From Tetrapyrgos nigripes (Eukaryota; Basidiomycota; Agaricomycetes; Agaricales; Campanellaceae): a stretch of 64,000 nucleotides of DNA. Under the pieces are notes generated by a model. That model had not been told where the DNA came from. It saw only the letters and a list, made by a program, of their open reading frames with translations, and did not search any database. The translations under genes were made by a program, and so were the position numbers. Of the stretch, positions 41,670-53,099 are shown in pieces. The stretch lies in the NCBI GenBank assembly GCA_013368315.1, contig JAACJM010000026.1:1-64000 (forward strand), written 5' to 3'. The first letter of the stretch is position 1, and each line of letters starts with the position of its first letter.

Positions 41670-44211
41670 CTATTCCTCTTCACTACCATGATCTGAGCCA
41701 CTTATTTGCCCGTCTTCGTAATCCTCCACTGGGCCCTGATCCAAATTTCTGGGTTGCTTCTTTGATGGCTTTTCTAGAATGGCGGGCTTGGGAACAGGAG
41801 CCAATTTAATTGAGCCCCACTTTGGTTCTGGTCTCGTACAAACTCCCTTGCTTTTCTCTTCCCTCCACAGAGCCTTGTCTGCAACCCACATTTCGTGCAG
41901 TCTCTCATTTTCTTTCTTTCTCGCTTCACATAATGCCATCCATTCTCGTTTAGCTGCAGCCACCTCCTCTTTGCTGGCCTGCTTGTCCTGCAACTTTTTT
42001 GCCTTTTCTTCACTCTCCTTTGCAAAATCTTCGACACGTTTGACAAATTCCTCACTGGTCAACAACTTCGGCATGCCATCTCCCATCAAACGGGCTTTCG
42101 AGACGCGTTTTTTAGTTTCTTCTTGTGCTGCCAAGCGTTCGTGGAGTGTATCGCAGTATACTGAGTTGAGGATGAGTGAGGATTGCAGAGAAATGGCCGT
42201 CTCCTTCAGTGAGTTGTATTTCCTTGTCATTTTCCGGAGTTCAAGCAATAACTCCTCCTCCCGAACAGTCGAAGGTGGTGCTCTCAGCAACGCAGCATTC
42301 AGATCCGGCTTGATAGGTGAGATTTGGAATGTCGGCATGCGAGGGAGTGTGGCAGTGGCTGAACGGATAGGAGAGCTGGATACAAGGAAGGACGTGGATG
42401 TTTTCCGTAAGTCGTCTATTCCGTTCAGTAGTGGTGTCATGAAGACATCCTCATCTGGATCCAGCTGACGTGTCCGTGAAGGGGTTTGGGGATCTTCGAG
42501 TCTAGTCCGACGTATGGTCCTGCGAGAAGATGGAGTAGAGGGTGGTGAGTTTTCGGCTTGTCGCTTTTGAATAGCCTGCATCAGGTTTGACACAGCACGG
42601 ACAGGACTTGGCTCAGGTACTGGTAGTGAGCCTGTAGATGACGTGTCTTTGCTGGGAGCCATCATGTCTAGGGTGATGACGTTTGGGTTGAACGGCCATA
42701 CTCCCGTCTTTTCAAACGCTGCCATAATATTTCCAGGAGTCAATGCCTGAAGGTGTGCCTCTCCATAAACCATAAGAAAATTACTCTTCTTGATCTGCTG
42801 ATGCTTCTCTCGAAATAGCTTCTCCTTCGCCTCCCTCCAGTACTGCTTCAAGGGTTTAAACAGCACAACATCAAGTCCTTGGTAGACGTGGGTTCCATGT
42901 GCTGGATAGCATAACACATGGATACGATGGGCCCGGGCAAACCGAAGAAAGCCAGCGGTGTAATGTGAGTTATGTCCATCCACGAGTAGAAGGCGAGTGC
43001 GTCCTTGGGCCTTTTCCTTCGTCTGCTCATGGAAGTCTTTTATCCAGGCAACGCCTATCTCCCCATCTGTCCATCCCTTCTCAGAATGGCCAATACTATT
43101 GCATTGCGTGTAAGTGATCAATTTTACAAGTAGTAATAAGAAAGTGAACTCACATTGCTTTTGTAGGATTGTCTTGATACCAGTTGATCTGAAAATGCTT
43201 GCCCTTGAAGATCACGGTTGGGCGTATGGTTGTCCCATCAGCACAAATGGTAACGATGACTGTTGTGTTCTCTCTGCCGCCTCCCCCTTGCTTATGCTGC
43301 ATCTTTTTGCTTCTAGCTCCGATTACTCGTATTTTCGCTCCGTCGTCCTCGTTAAAGCCTGACTCGTCTGCACCATAGACGCAGTCTCTGTCTATTGGGA
43401 TGGGTTCCGAGTGTGCCCTTGGTGCCTCGCCTTCACCTCTTGTAATTATCTCCTCGTTTTCATTATCGTCTTCCCAGCCTTCAGCAGCCTCTTTCCTACT
43501 CTCCTCTGTCTCCGGCAATGCAATCTCAACATCCCCTGGTTGCTCAGCCAGCATAGGAATACCCTCCCAATCAAGTTCTAGCTCCCAAGGTATGTCTGAT
43601 GCCAGAAACTCGTGATCCTTCCTACCCTCTAACACCTCCTTCAACAGCTCGAAATATTCCTTATTCGTGAAGGGGTTGACAGCCCGACCTCTCTTGGTGT
43701 CGAGGTTACTACTCCAAAACATCTTGAGACGGCGGCTATGCTTCTCCACGAAGCGACTCGTCCAGTTCCTCCCAACACCTTCCTCCGGAAATTTGACCCC
43801 TAAACGAGCTCGGCATATCTTGTCAACGATTTCTTTAAGTCTTTGGTGAGTGAGTGGGAATCCACGAGATGCTAGTTCGAGAGCGTAGTCGATAACGATG
43901 CCTTCTTCAGATTGGAGAAGCCAACCGCGACTGCTATTACAGAGGCTCTTTGGTGTGCCACCACGGACAAGCCGACGAAGAGTTGAAGATGACAAATGTT
44001 TAGGTGAGCTTTTCTTCGTTTTTTTGTAGTGTTCCGTCTCCACAATGATGCAGATTTTCCGTAGACTGTGCGGCTTCCGTCCAAGGGTTTCTTGGGTGAC
44101 TCCTGGACCATGTTCCTCTTGATACAGTGCCACTGCTTTTGCGTAGAGCTCATCCATCAGCTCTGATTTTTTGCGCTGGCGTTTTGTGATGGAGTCAGGT
44201 CGGCCAACCAT
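41670..44211 (-). CDS. pogo-like DDE transposase
   Basis: Two exons (44211-43154 and 43095-41670, one 58-nt GT-AG intron) join to 827 residues without a stop. The N-terminal CENP-B-like DNA-binding half includes HSLRKICIIVETEHYKKTKK and GVGRNWTSRFVEKHSRRLKM. The DDE_1 nuclease has the first Asp in VYGADESGFNEDDG, the second in RLLLVDGHNSHYTAGFLRFA and the third Asp in THVYQGLDVVLFKPLKQYWR. The splice joins PTKAI to IGHSEKGWTDGEI, which restores a motif usual in the family. The C-terminal third is long, with a coiled coil (EEFVKRVEDFAKESEEKAKK) and an acidic end (DHGSEEE). The element appears structurally intact. Confidence 0.88.
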
Positions 44212-44752
44212 GTCATATCGTCGTCGAGCAGTCGTGGATGAAGAGACTTGGAAAATTTGTCACTGCCGGCCTTGGTCATGGCATTTGAAATATTTTTTCC
44301 TTTTTTAGAGTGTGACACTTCGCGTCTCCTTTCTTTGACCACCGCGTTAATATACATGTTCTAGTACTTACTATCCCATATAATGGCCAAGACTTTGTAG
44401 TAAATGTATAAATAGTTATGAATATAAAAAATCTCGAGAAAATTCCACAAACTGACCGTGCAACCCTTGAAACACTGTCTAGTACACCAGTAAATACCTT
44501 CTGTATGTTCAAGTATTTCTCGGAATGTGTCGAGATGCCATTGAAAGCTTGGTAGAATATACAATTACTTATTACATATGTATCGAGGCCAGTAGGTACA
44601 GCACAGAAGACATCAGGATCATTTGTGCCATTGACCGGTGGTGTGCCATTGGCCGGTTGATGACTGTACACATAATATTTACAAATCTACTGCCCTGACG
44701 AGCGTGCATCCGCAGTTGAACCGACTCTCGTGTGATAATCCATCCCACCCTC

Positions 44753-44923
44753 GCAGCCAACCGCGAATACCTTTAGGGAGTCTCGTCGGGGCCCAAGGCC
44801 TCAAGGCCTTAGCCCATACTCTAACAAAAACCAACCTAAGAAACAGTAAGATCATTAGCATTTTGAGTAGAGTGCAATACTCTCACTATTCTCGATGAAA
44901 GCATTAGAGTGCATTCCGAAGAT
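44753..44923 (+). repeat. Ngaro repeat B2 (3' terminus)
   Basis: A 171-bp copy of B1 with a few CpG-type differences. It marks the right edge of the Ngaro element and of the transposon block. Confidence 0.9.
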
Positions 44924-45127
44924 GGTCTTTTTGGCGTGTCAATCATCTTTTCACACCGCTCTTGCCTCACAGAGCCTTCCGCCAAAGTACAGTCCTGCCC
45001 GAACCGGGCTCTGTGCGGTTTCAAATTTTTGGACGTCTTCTCACCTATAATCGGGAGTCCTAATGATCCAGCTAGCCAAGTCTATTAGCAAAAGATTACT
45101 ATTCAACGAGTGTACGAAATGCAAGAA
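44924..45127. other. intergenic stretch between Ngaro and striatin gene
   Basis: 204 bp with no repeat or frame that I can support. It should contain the striatin 3' UTR and polyadenylation region. Confidence 0.5.
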
Positions 45128-47916
45128 TTACGACGAAGCATATAATTTCACAACACCGTCTGCACCTGCACTAGCCATGAAGGGAAGCGTTGGATGAAAC
45201 TCTACGTCCAGAACACCTTCTCGTGCCTTCTCTCGATGCGTGGTAATCTCTTGTACGCACACACGAGACCCTAATAAGTCCCAGAACCGGATAGAGCAGT
45301 CGTGACTTCCGGACACCAGAGAGAATCCCGCCGAATCAATGGACAATGAAGTGACACCGTCAAGATGAGCTTGCATAGAGTGTGTGCATTGTCCTAAAGG
45401 GCAATTTTGTTAGACATGTGCTTGACGCTGGAGTTCAGAGTGCATACCTGTTATTATATCAAAGATTCTGATGTGTTTGTCTTCGTGCGCTGTAACTAGA
45501 AGCGACATCGTTGGATGTGATGCAATACGGTTAATTTGTGTAGCAGGCGTGCCATCTAAAGGAGTGATGTATCAGATACAACATAATACAACCGTAAAGT
45601 CAACGTACCGTAGCTGATATCGGTGGCAAGACGGGAAAGCTCTTTTCCAGTCTCAATGTCAAAGATCTTGACCACCGCGTTCTGGTAAGCGACTGCGACC
45701 TTTTTGAGGTCACTTTTAAGGGCCTCGACCGAGGTGGCTCCGGGTGCATCGGTATCCTCATGAAGGTCATCTAAGCTTGTGTTCTCCAGACCGTTCCAAC
45801 CCCATGTCAATCGCAGGTGGCCACCACCAGATGGACCGCTGACATCCCAAACTTTGACAGCTCCCTCTGCTCCACAGCTGATGAGTGCTCCCTCGTCTCT
45901 GACCAGAGCAAGATCCCAAACTGCATCTGTATGACCAACGAGTTCACCTCGTGATCGAGTTTCATCGTAAGGCGCGTAGGTTGTATGAGAGGGGTTGGGA
46001 AGGGCCCATACTCGTATTGAGGAATCTAACGAAGCAGAGTAGAGGAGCTGTTTTGAGGGAGCATGAATGAGACGCGTTATGGCAGCTGAATGGCCTCGAA
46101 GGGTTAATTGAGGTTCTATCTCGGTGGTCATTCGAGTTCTTTGCGCGAAATGTGAATTCCATGCAATCTGATGAGAAGAGTGACACTTACGTGGAAGAGG
46201 CCAGTCCTGCAGCATCCATTCTCCATATCTTGACCGTGCAGTCATCCCCACCAGTGGCAAGGCACAGCTCGTTGGGGTGGAAGGAAATTGCCCGGACAGC
46301 GTCCAGATGACTAGAAGAAAATGAGTTATTGTAAACGTCGAATAGCAAGCACGACCAACTTTCTCAAAGTGCGCTTGGCCTTCCAAACTTTACTTCCTTC
46401 CCCTTCACTGACCACTGTGGATTCATCATCGTCCAATTCGCCGTCCTCTTCCTTCATGTCATCATCGTCCCGCCTATCCCACGGTCCACCTGCAGCTTCT
46501 CGTGCCAACCGGGCTTGCTCCGAAGCTTCGTGAGAGAGGCGAAGTTTTTCTTTCCATTCACCTGCGTCATCAGGGCGGAAGATGGCAGTAACTTGTTGGG
46601 GTTCATCACCTTCTCTGTCCTTGTCGCCTTGAGAGGTCGTTGTCTCTGCTTCAGGATAGATACCGTTTTGGGGCTGGGACTGAGGCTGGGACTGCTGCGA
46701 TGGCTGCTGAGGTGACGGTTGCGGGGGCTGGAGCATGCCAGAACCTAACGGATTGGGTCGCTCTAGTGGAGCACCAGCGGCTGGGGCGGAAGAGGGACCG
46801 GACATGATGTTGATGCCGTTGAGAAGGGAGCCTGATTCGGGAAGGACTTTTCGAGGTCGGCCATTGTATGCCATTTCGAAAGAAGGAACGTTGGGTAATG
46901 AGAGTGGAATGGCTGAGCTGTTCAATAGTGGTCGGTTGGGAAGAGGATTCATTGCTTGAGGAGACGTCAGGTATTGAATTTCTTGAAGGCATCTGGGGTT
47001 TACAGTGTAAACAATGTATACAATGCCTTGGAGAGAACACTCACTGCTTGAGATAATCACGACTACGAGCCCTGCTCTTTGGATCGCGTCCTGGAGGTGG
47101 TTTCCCCAAACCACCTGCACCACCAGAAGGACCACTAATCCAATTGAGGCCTGCCCATGACATAGGACGCCCCAAGGTAGCACCATTGGGCAGTCGACTG
47201 TCTGGTAAGGGAGAGTCTGGAAGAAGGGATGAAAACAAAAACGTGACGCATACGAGGAATAAACACGTACCTTCGCTCCTTGGGGAACTACCGCTGCTTT
47301 CCGCCTTGTGAGTGGACAAGTCATCCTTCTGAGCGATTTGGGACTGTATAGTGGCGAGTTTTTGGGGAGAGACAGACGAAGTTGGTTGAGTGAGTTGTTT
47401 CGACCTGGAAACGCACATGTTCAGAGGTGCCAACGCGAATGGGTGAGGAGACTGACCGCTCCATACGCAAAGCAAATTCAAGCATTTTGATGCGACGCAT
47501 GAGGTCGAGCTTGACATTTTCAAAAGAGCGTCTCTCACCCTCGAGAAGGGCGATCCGAGCCTATGTGAAAGAAAACAAGGTAAGAACGCGTAAGGAGCGG
47601 CACGAGACGACGAACGCACTCTCATTTCAGCTCTTTCTATTTCCCATTCGTTGCGGTCGCGTTCATAACGCCTCCATTCGGTCTGGAGAAAGTGGAGGAC
47701 ACTTGAGAGAGTGAAATCCTGGCCATTAGTGGGAGGCGGAGGAGGGATTGGATTTTGGTTTTGCTGCTGGCCCTGCTGCTGTTGTTGCTGGTGGTTCTGC
47801 TGTTGCTCCTGCTGCTGACTGGGCTGGAGACCTTGGAGGGAGCCCAACATGGGTATCTGGATGGAAGGGGGACGAGAGATGTTGACGTTGTTGGGAGTCG
47901 GAGGCTGCAGTGTCAT
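45128..47916 (-). CDS. striatin family protein (STRIPAK scaffold)
   Basis: Striatin is the regulatory B''' subunit that ties PP2A to kinases and Mob3 in the STRIPAK complex; in fungi it is needed for hyphal fusion and fruiting development. The chosen start is the ATG at 47916 ([20 protein letters not shown]). A Gln-rich tract is followed by the diagnostic N-terminal helix ([20 protein letters not shown], then [17 protein letters not shown] and [16 protein letters not shown]), the coiled-coil and caveolin-binding region. The middle is disordered and Gln/Pro-rich. WD40 repeats fill the C-terminal half ([80 protein letters not shown]) to the stop at 45128. Several GT-AG introns were read, for example after ERAEMR and after RMER. 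It is divergent from the E3 ligase gene (414 bp between starts). Confidence 0.93.
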
Positions 47917-48330
47917 CAACCAATCCCGTGAGAATCTCACTTTCCCCGCTCAGGCTCCTGTTTCTCGTTACTTGGGTCTATAAATTGCTACAATAATGTC
48001 CCCGGTGCCTTTTCTCTCGCAGGAAAGGGGCCTGCCTTCCATCACCTCCCTTTTCTCTCTGGCCACCAACAAAGAGGCGCAGCAGTTACATGCCACAAAC
48101 ACTACTAACTGGCCAAAGCAGCCAAGTCGGTCTCTGTCCGTCAGCCGAGGCATCCGTGGCCACAGTCGATGACGTTGGAAACGATAAAGCAGTGGAACCC
48201 AGTAGAGATACACCTCGCTTGAAGAGACTCTGAGGAATATGTGCTACGTTGTACAAATACGGCAGTAGTTAAGATGTGTAATAAAGCGAACGTGACTTGC
48301 ATCCTTTCTACTGCAACCACTTACCCAGGC
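47917..48330. promoter_or_regulatory. divergent promoter region, striatin / Rsp5
   Basis: 414 bp between two divergent start codons. It contains pyrimidine-rich tracts (for example TTTCTCTTTCCC-type runs in the adjoining first intron) but no clear TATA box that I can assign to either gene. Confidence 0.5.
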
Positions 48331-51300
48331 ATGTCCTCCCCTGCCGCCCCGTAAGCCCGTTTCTCTTTCCCTTCCATTCCTGCTCACCTTCCTTCCAAGA
48401 GGAAACAAAATAAGGGTCACTGGTATGTCCCACCGTCGTCCATACGTCACTATAATAACTTGTCTCCAGTCGTCGCCGCCGACGGTCTATCCAAGCGCGA
48501 TGTCTTTCGTCTCCCTGACCCCTTCGCTGTCATCACCGTCGATGCAGAGCAGACACATACTACCAGTGTCATGAAGAAGACCCTCAACCCGTACTGGAAT
48601 GAGAGTTTCGACATGTGAGTCTTGTTCTTCGTGCCAGCTTTCCTCGCGTCTCACCTCCCTTTTTCTCCAGTTTCGTCAAGGATTCTTCCGTGGTAGCCGT
48701 CCAGATCTTTGACCAACGCAAGTTCAAGAGGAGAGACCAGGGTTTCTTGGGCGTTGTCAATGTCAGGGTCAGCGACACTCTCGATCTAGAGTTGGGAGGC
48801 CATGGTGCGTCACCAGTTTCTTCCCTGTCCTTACCGGCCACTCAACCATTATTACACAGAAATGCTCACACTGGACTTGAAAAAGTCGAATGACAATCTC
48901 GTGGTTCACGGCAAACTCATCATCTATCTCTCCACCAATATCAGCCAACCCATCACCAACCCGGGCCCGTCACAAGTCAGCGGCCTAAATACTGCATTTG
49001 CAGACATGGGTCTTAGTAATACAGGCTCTCCTGGCGACAGCAACTCCAATCTCCCCCTTCCTAACAGCACTTCATTATCCCGCACCTCCAGTTCTCACGC
49101 CACAACTACCACCGATAGTACGGCAACATCTCCATCAGTGCCATCTTCCGAGGTCGAACAATCTTCCAGTCAAACTTCTACCCAATCTTCATCTCGTCCT
49201 ACCAGTGCCACTGGCGCCTCTCTTACCTCCAGTAACCCTCCAATCATCGGCGCTCCTCCTTCCGCCACCAATCCCAGCGCCAACGCACAGCAGATGCGTA
49301 ATTTCAATCCCAACGTAGACCAATACGGTCCTCTGCCAGCGGGCTGGGAACGTCGTATTGATCCTCTTGGCAGAACTTACTACGTTGACCACAATACTCG
49401 TTCAACTACTTGGAATCGTCCCTCATCCAACGCCACGGCCAACACAAACGCACAAGATAACGAAACTAATGCAGCTCGAGATCAGCACTCGCGCCGTATC
49501 CTTGCCGACGACCTCCTAGAGGCCAACAACTCTTCAAGCGTCAACAGATCTTCAACAGCAACACCCCCTACCATCAATGCAAATAACAACGGTACCGCTG
49601 CTGCTGCTGCTGCCAACAATACTACTACCCCTGGTGCTGGTCCTCTCCCCAACGGCTGGGAAGAGCGTTTCACGCTTGAAGGGAGGCCGTACTATGTTGA
49701 TCACAATACAAGGACGACGACTTGGGTCGACCCTCGTCGGCAAGCCATCGTCCGTGTCATGGGTCCCAATGGTCAAGCATCTTCCCTTCAGCCCCAAGCC
49801 ATCTCTCAACTTGGACCTCTTCCCTCTGGTTGGGAGATGCGTCTCACATCAACAGCCCGAGGTAAAAATATTTCCACTGCTTCAACTCGACTCTCTCATC
49901 TCACCTTCACACATAGTATACTTTGTGGATCACAACACCAAGACGACCACTTGGGATGATCCCAGACTGCCATCGACCCTTGACGCCAATGTTCCGCAAT
50001 ACAAGCGTGACTTCAGACGCAAACTTATCTATTTCCGAAGTCAACCTGCTATGCGTGCACAGCCCGGCAACTGTCAGATCAAGATTCGTAGAAATCACAT
50101 CTTTGAGGACAGCTATGCGGAGATTATGAGACAGACGCCAAATGACCTCAAGAAGCGTCTCATGATCAAGTTTGATGGTGAAGATGGTTTGGATTATGGA
50201 GGACTCTCAAGGTACGCTATATCCTTTTCCTGGATTGACGAATTCCTAATGGTTTGCAGAGAATTCTTCTTCTTGCTTTCACATGAAATGTTCAATCCGT
50301 TCTACTGCCTCTTCGAGTATTCCGCCCATGACAACTACACCCTTCAAATTAACCCTGCTTCAGGAGTCAACCCCGAGCACTTGAATTACTTCAAGTTCAT
50401 CGGACGTTGCTTGGGTCTCGGTATCTTCCACCGTCGGTTCTTGGATGCCTACTTCATCGTCAGCTTTTACAAGATGATCCTGAAGAAGAAGGTGACTTTG
50501 GCCGATTTAGAGAGTGTGGATGTAGAGCTACACAGAGGAATGACTTGGATGCTGTGCGTTACATCTTACCTGATCTTTGCCTGATATATTGACTCTGCTT
50601 GATTAGGGAAAATGATATCACGGACATTATAGATGAAACCTTCACAACCACTGAAGAACGGTTCGGCGAAATGGTCACCATCGAACTGAAGCCTGGAGGG
50701 GCAGACGAGCCAGTCACCGAGGAGAATAAGAAGGAATACGTTGACAACATTGTGGAATACCGTATTTCCAAACGTGTCAAAGAGCAGTTTGATGCTTTCA
50801 TGTCTGGATTCAGCGAGCTCATACCTCAGGATCTGATCACTGTGTTTGATGAGCGCGAGCTGGAACTGCTCATCGGTGGCATGTCTGAGATTGATGTGTA
50901 AGTACAGCTTGCCCTTATTACTGTAGCTGCTGCTAACATCTCATCAGGGATGACTGGACTAAATTCACCGATTACCGTGGATATGAGATGAATGACGAAG
51001 TAATCCAATGGTTCTGGAAATGTGTGCGTAGCTGGCCGCCGGAACGAAAGTCTCGCCTTCTCCAATTCGCGACTGGTACATCTCGCATTCCTGTCAACGG
51101 CTTCAAAGATCTCCAAGGTTCTGACGGACCGAGGCGTTTCACCATCGAAAAGTCTGGAGATCCATCACAGCTTCCAAAGAGTCATACTTGCTTCAACCGT
51201 ATCGACCTTCCTCCTTACAAGGATTACGAGAGTCTTGAACAAAAGTTAACACTTGCTGTGGAGTGAGTGTCTCATGTATGGCGTTGTCTTCAAGTCACTA

Positions 51301-51342
51301 ATTTATTCATCCAGGGAAACTGTGGGTTTCGGTCAGGAGTGA
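48331..51342 (+). CDS. RSP5: NEDD4-family HECT E3 ubiquitin ligase (Rsp5-type)
   Basis: It transfers ubiquitin to membrane transporters and adaptors bound by its WW domains, driving endocytosis and sorting. Domain order is C2 ([18 protein letters not shown], then [20 protein letters not shown]), a Ser/Thr-rich linker, three WW domains ([54 protein letters not shown] plus [13 protein letters not shown] across an intron) and a HECT domain. The catalytic Cys is in [16 protein letters not shown], and the C-terminus [13 protein letters not shown] is spliced across the last intron. The start is ATG at 48331: a very short first exon (MSSPAAP) joins GNKIRVT, and further introns are read in C2, WW3 and HECT. 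Length, about 800 residues, fits the family. Confidence 0.95.
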
Positions 51343-51556
51343 TTGGTCAAGAGCTTTTCTCTATATTTTGTTCTGGCTGGTTTCCCCAGGTTATTGCGTT
51401 GTATACTACATCTGACGGACGTACTACGATCTATGCTTCTTATTACCATAGGAAATTGTCGGTTTTCATAATTAAGCATTTTGACAAGTCTTCGGGTACT
51501 CATTAACAGGATTTATAGTATCATACACGCAAGATGGTAAGCAGATGACACGAGCA

Positions 51557-53096
51557 TCAGCTATCTTGCTTTTGAAAAGCAAACGCGATATAGATATCTA
51601 AAAGTAGTAAGTATTCCGCAAGAGACCAATAGAACCTGCACCTACTTGCGGCTTCCCATTGATCTTCGTCCATGGAGCTTTCCCCGTTGATGTCAACAAC
51701 CTTCATGCGAACCAAGAGGGGACCGAACTCTCGATGTTCCTGGTTTTGAGCAAATACTTGATGAAACTCTTCTTTATAGATGGGATGGAGATTGTACTCT
51801 GAAGCAAGCCTAGAATGACTGGGTTTGCACCATACACTGGTCGTTGAAAGCATCGAAACGCACCTAACAAAGTTATCCCACACAACAACATACTCGGGAA
51901 CATCCTCTACAGCATCTCGAAGGAAAAACCAATACTTGTGCCCAAAAACACCTTGGTGATCTCTTGTTTCAAATCGAATTTTATAGACTTGATTTCCGAA
52001 TGAAAGGTCCGGGTTATCAGGTGATATATCATTGAGGTGTTCACTGAGGAAACGATTAGCTCAGATAACGGCCAAGAAGAAACGAGACAAAAACCTACAG
52101 GAGTTGCTCAGCATTCGGTATTGTCCCAATGAAGATTCCACCGTCTCTCAACCAACGACTCACATTGTCAAGCATGCAACGAGCTTTACTCTCGGATTCA
52201 AAAGCATAGTGCATACAAAATTGCATGGACACTGCGTCAAAAGGTTGAGAGAAGGTCTCGGGCGGGAAAGCCTTTGCAAGCGATTCGGAATAGCAATCTA
52301 AAGCGGCAAAGGATGCGTCGAAACGGGGGGCCCGTATTCCTTCCCAGCGTGATCTAGCCTGGTCGATAGATACCGCAGCAATATCTGCATGAGACAATTC
52401 AGCAGGAGAAGCTTTCTGCAAAAGACTCGAGCGCACCTGAACCGACATACTCCATGATCTTGGCCTTTGTCCACTTTGTCAGATCTCCGCCCTTGCCACA
52501 CCCAAGATCCAGTACCTTCCCCCTTCTATTCCCTCTGGACAGCTTACTTTGTGCCAGCGCAGGATGTGCAAATGTAGATATGAGGACTGATTTAACCCAA
52601 TTGTTGAAATTCTTGAGGCCGATAATAGGAGAGTCGAGACGCTGGAGAACACCGACATCGGGGCGAGAGTTGTCTGAAAGGTCAGGATTAGTATCTTTAG
52701 GCGCGAAACGTAGACAGGGTACGTGCAATGGTCCATAACGACACCAACGTCGCCAGCAAGTTTCTTTGGTGGTGGAGGCTGGAAATCATCGGGTTCGTTG
52801 CTCCGAGGTCGTTTCCGCTTGGAAAGACGCAATGTGCCCTTGCCTTGGTAATTTTTGAACTTTTCTATCTCATCTACAGTCATTGGGACGAGAACGGATG
52901 ATGGAGGAGATATTCTGTGGGTGGGGTTGTAGGGGGCGGCCGAAGGAGGGTCGCGACGACGAAGCGAGGGTTGGGCTAGGGTGTCATCTAGGTGGTCGCT
53001 GTTGAGGAGGACGGAGAGATTAGTAGCACGACGGACATCGAACTGGCTGGTGGGCGAGTTGAGAACAGCATCCCGGACGGGGTCAAAGGCAGGCAT
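51557..53096 (-). CDS. ABD1: mRNA cap guanine-N7 methyltransferase (Abd1-type)
   Basis: It methylates N7 of the 5' guanosine cap with S-adenosylmethionine in the nucleus. The start is ATG at 53096 (MPAFDPVRDAVLNSPTSQFD). An N-terminal disordered region has basic tracts (RLSKRKRPRSNEPDD). The fold contains NFNNWVKSVLI, motif I VLDLGCGKGGDLTKWTKAKI, AAVSIDQARSRWE, FDAVSMQFCMHYAFES, and WLRDGGIFIGTIPNAEQL. The later part YVVVWDNFVRLASEYN and FGPLLVRMKVVDINGESSMD is read across introns. The last intron (about 51600-51645) joins WEAA to NIYIAFAFQKQDS, the usual family end. Its start codon lies three bases after the stop of the next gene upstream on the same strand. Confidence 0.93.
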
Positions 53097-53099
53097 CGA

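Larger units (their letters stand above)
40691..44666. mobile_element. pogo/Fot1-like transposon
   Basis: The element is 3,976 bp with inverted termini starting CAGTCATCAACCGGCCAATG and flanked by TA (40689-40690 and 44667-44668). The CAGT...ACTG ends are typical of pogo elements. It lies immediately next to the Harbinger, and its TA target overlaps the Harbinger target duplication. It carries a long DDE transposase on the minus strand and a convergent coiled-coil gene on the plus strand. Confidence 0.92.
15886..44923 (+). mobile_element. Ngaro-like tyrosine-recombinase retroelement, inflated to 29 kb by four insertions
   Basis: Two different 171-bp sequences each occur twice as direct repeats in the order A1 (15886) ... 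B1 (37367) A2 (37538) ... B2 (44753). This is the split-direct-repeat layout (A1-genes-B1-A2-B2) of Ngaro/PAT elements of the DIRS order. Between A1 and B1 lie gag-like, RT/RNase H and tyrosine-recombinase sequences in that order. Removing gypsy I, gypsy II, the Harbinger and the pogo element, each with one target duplication, leaves 6,066 bp, a normal size for the group. Coding parts are broken by frameshifts and TGA stops. The right end stops 204 bp from the striatin stop codon. Confidence 0.9.

Noticed and set aside
41779..42468. Plus-strand frame of 229 residues opposite the pogo transposase
   Set aside because: Ser-rich antisense shadow of the coiled-coil C-terminus of the transposase.
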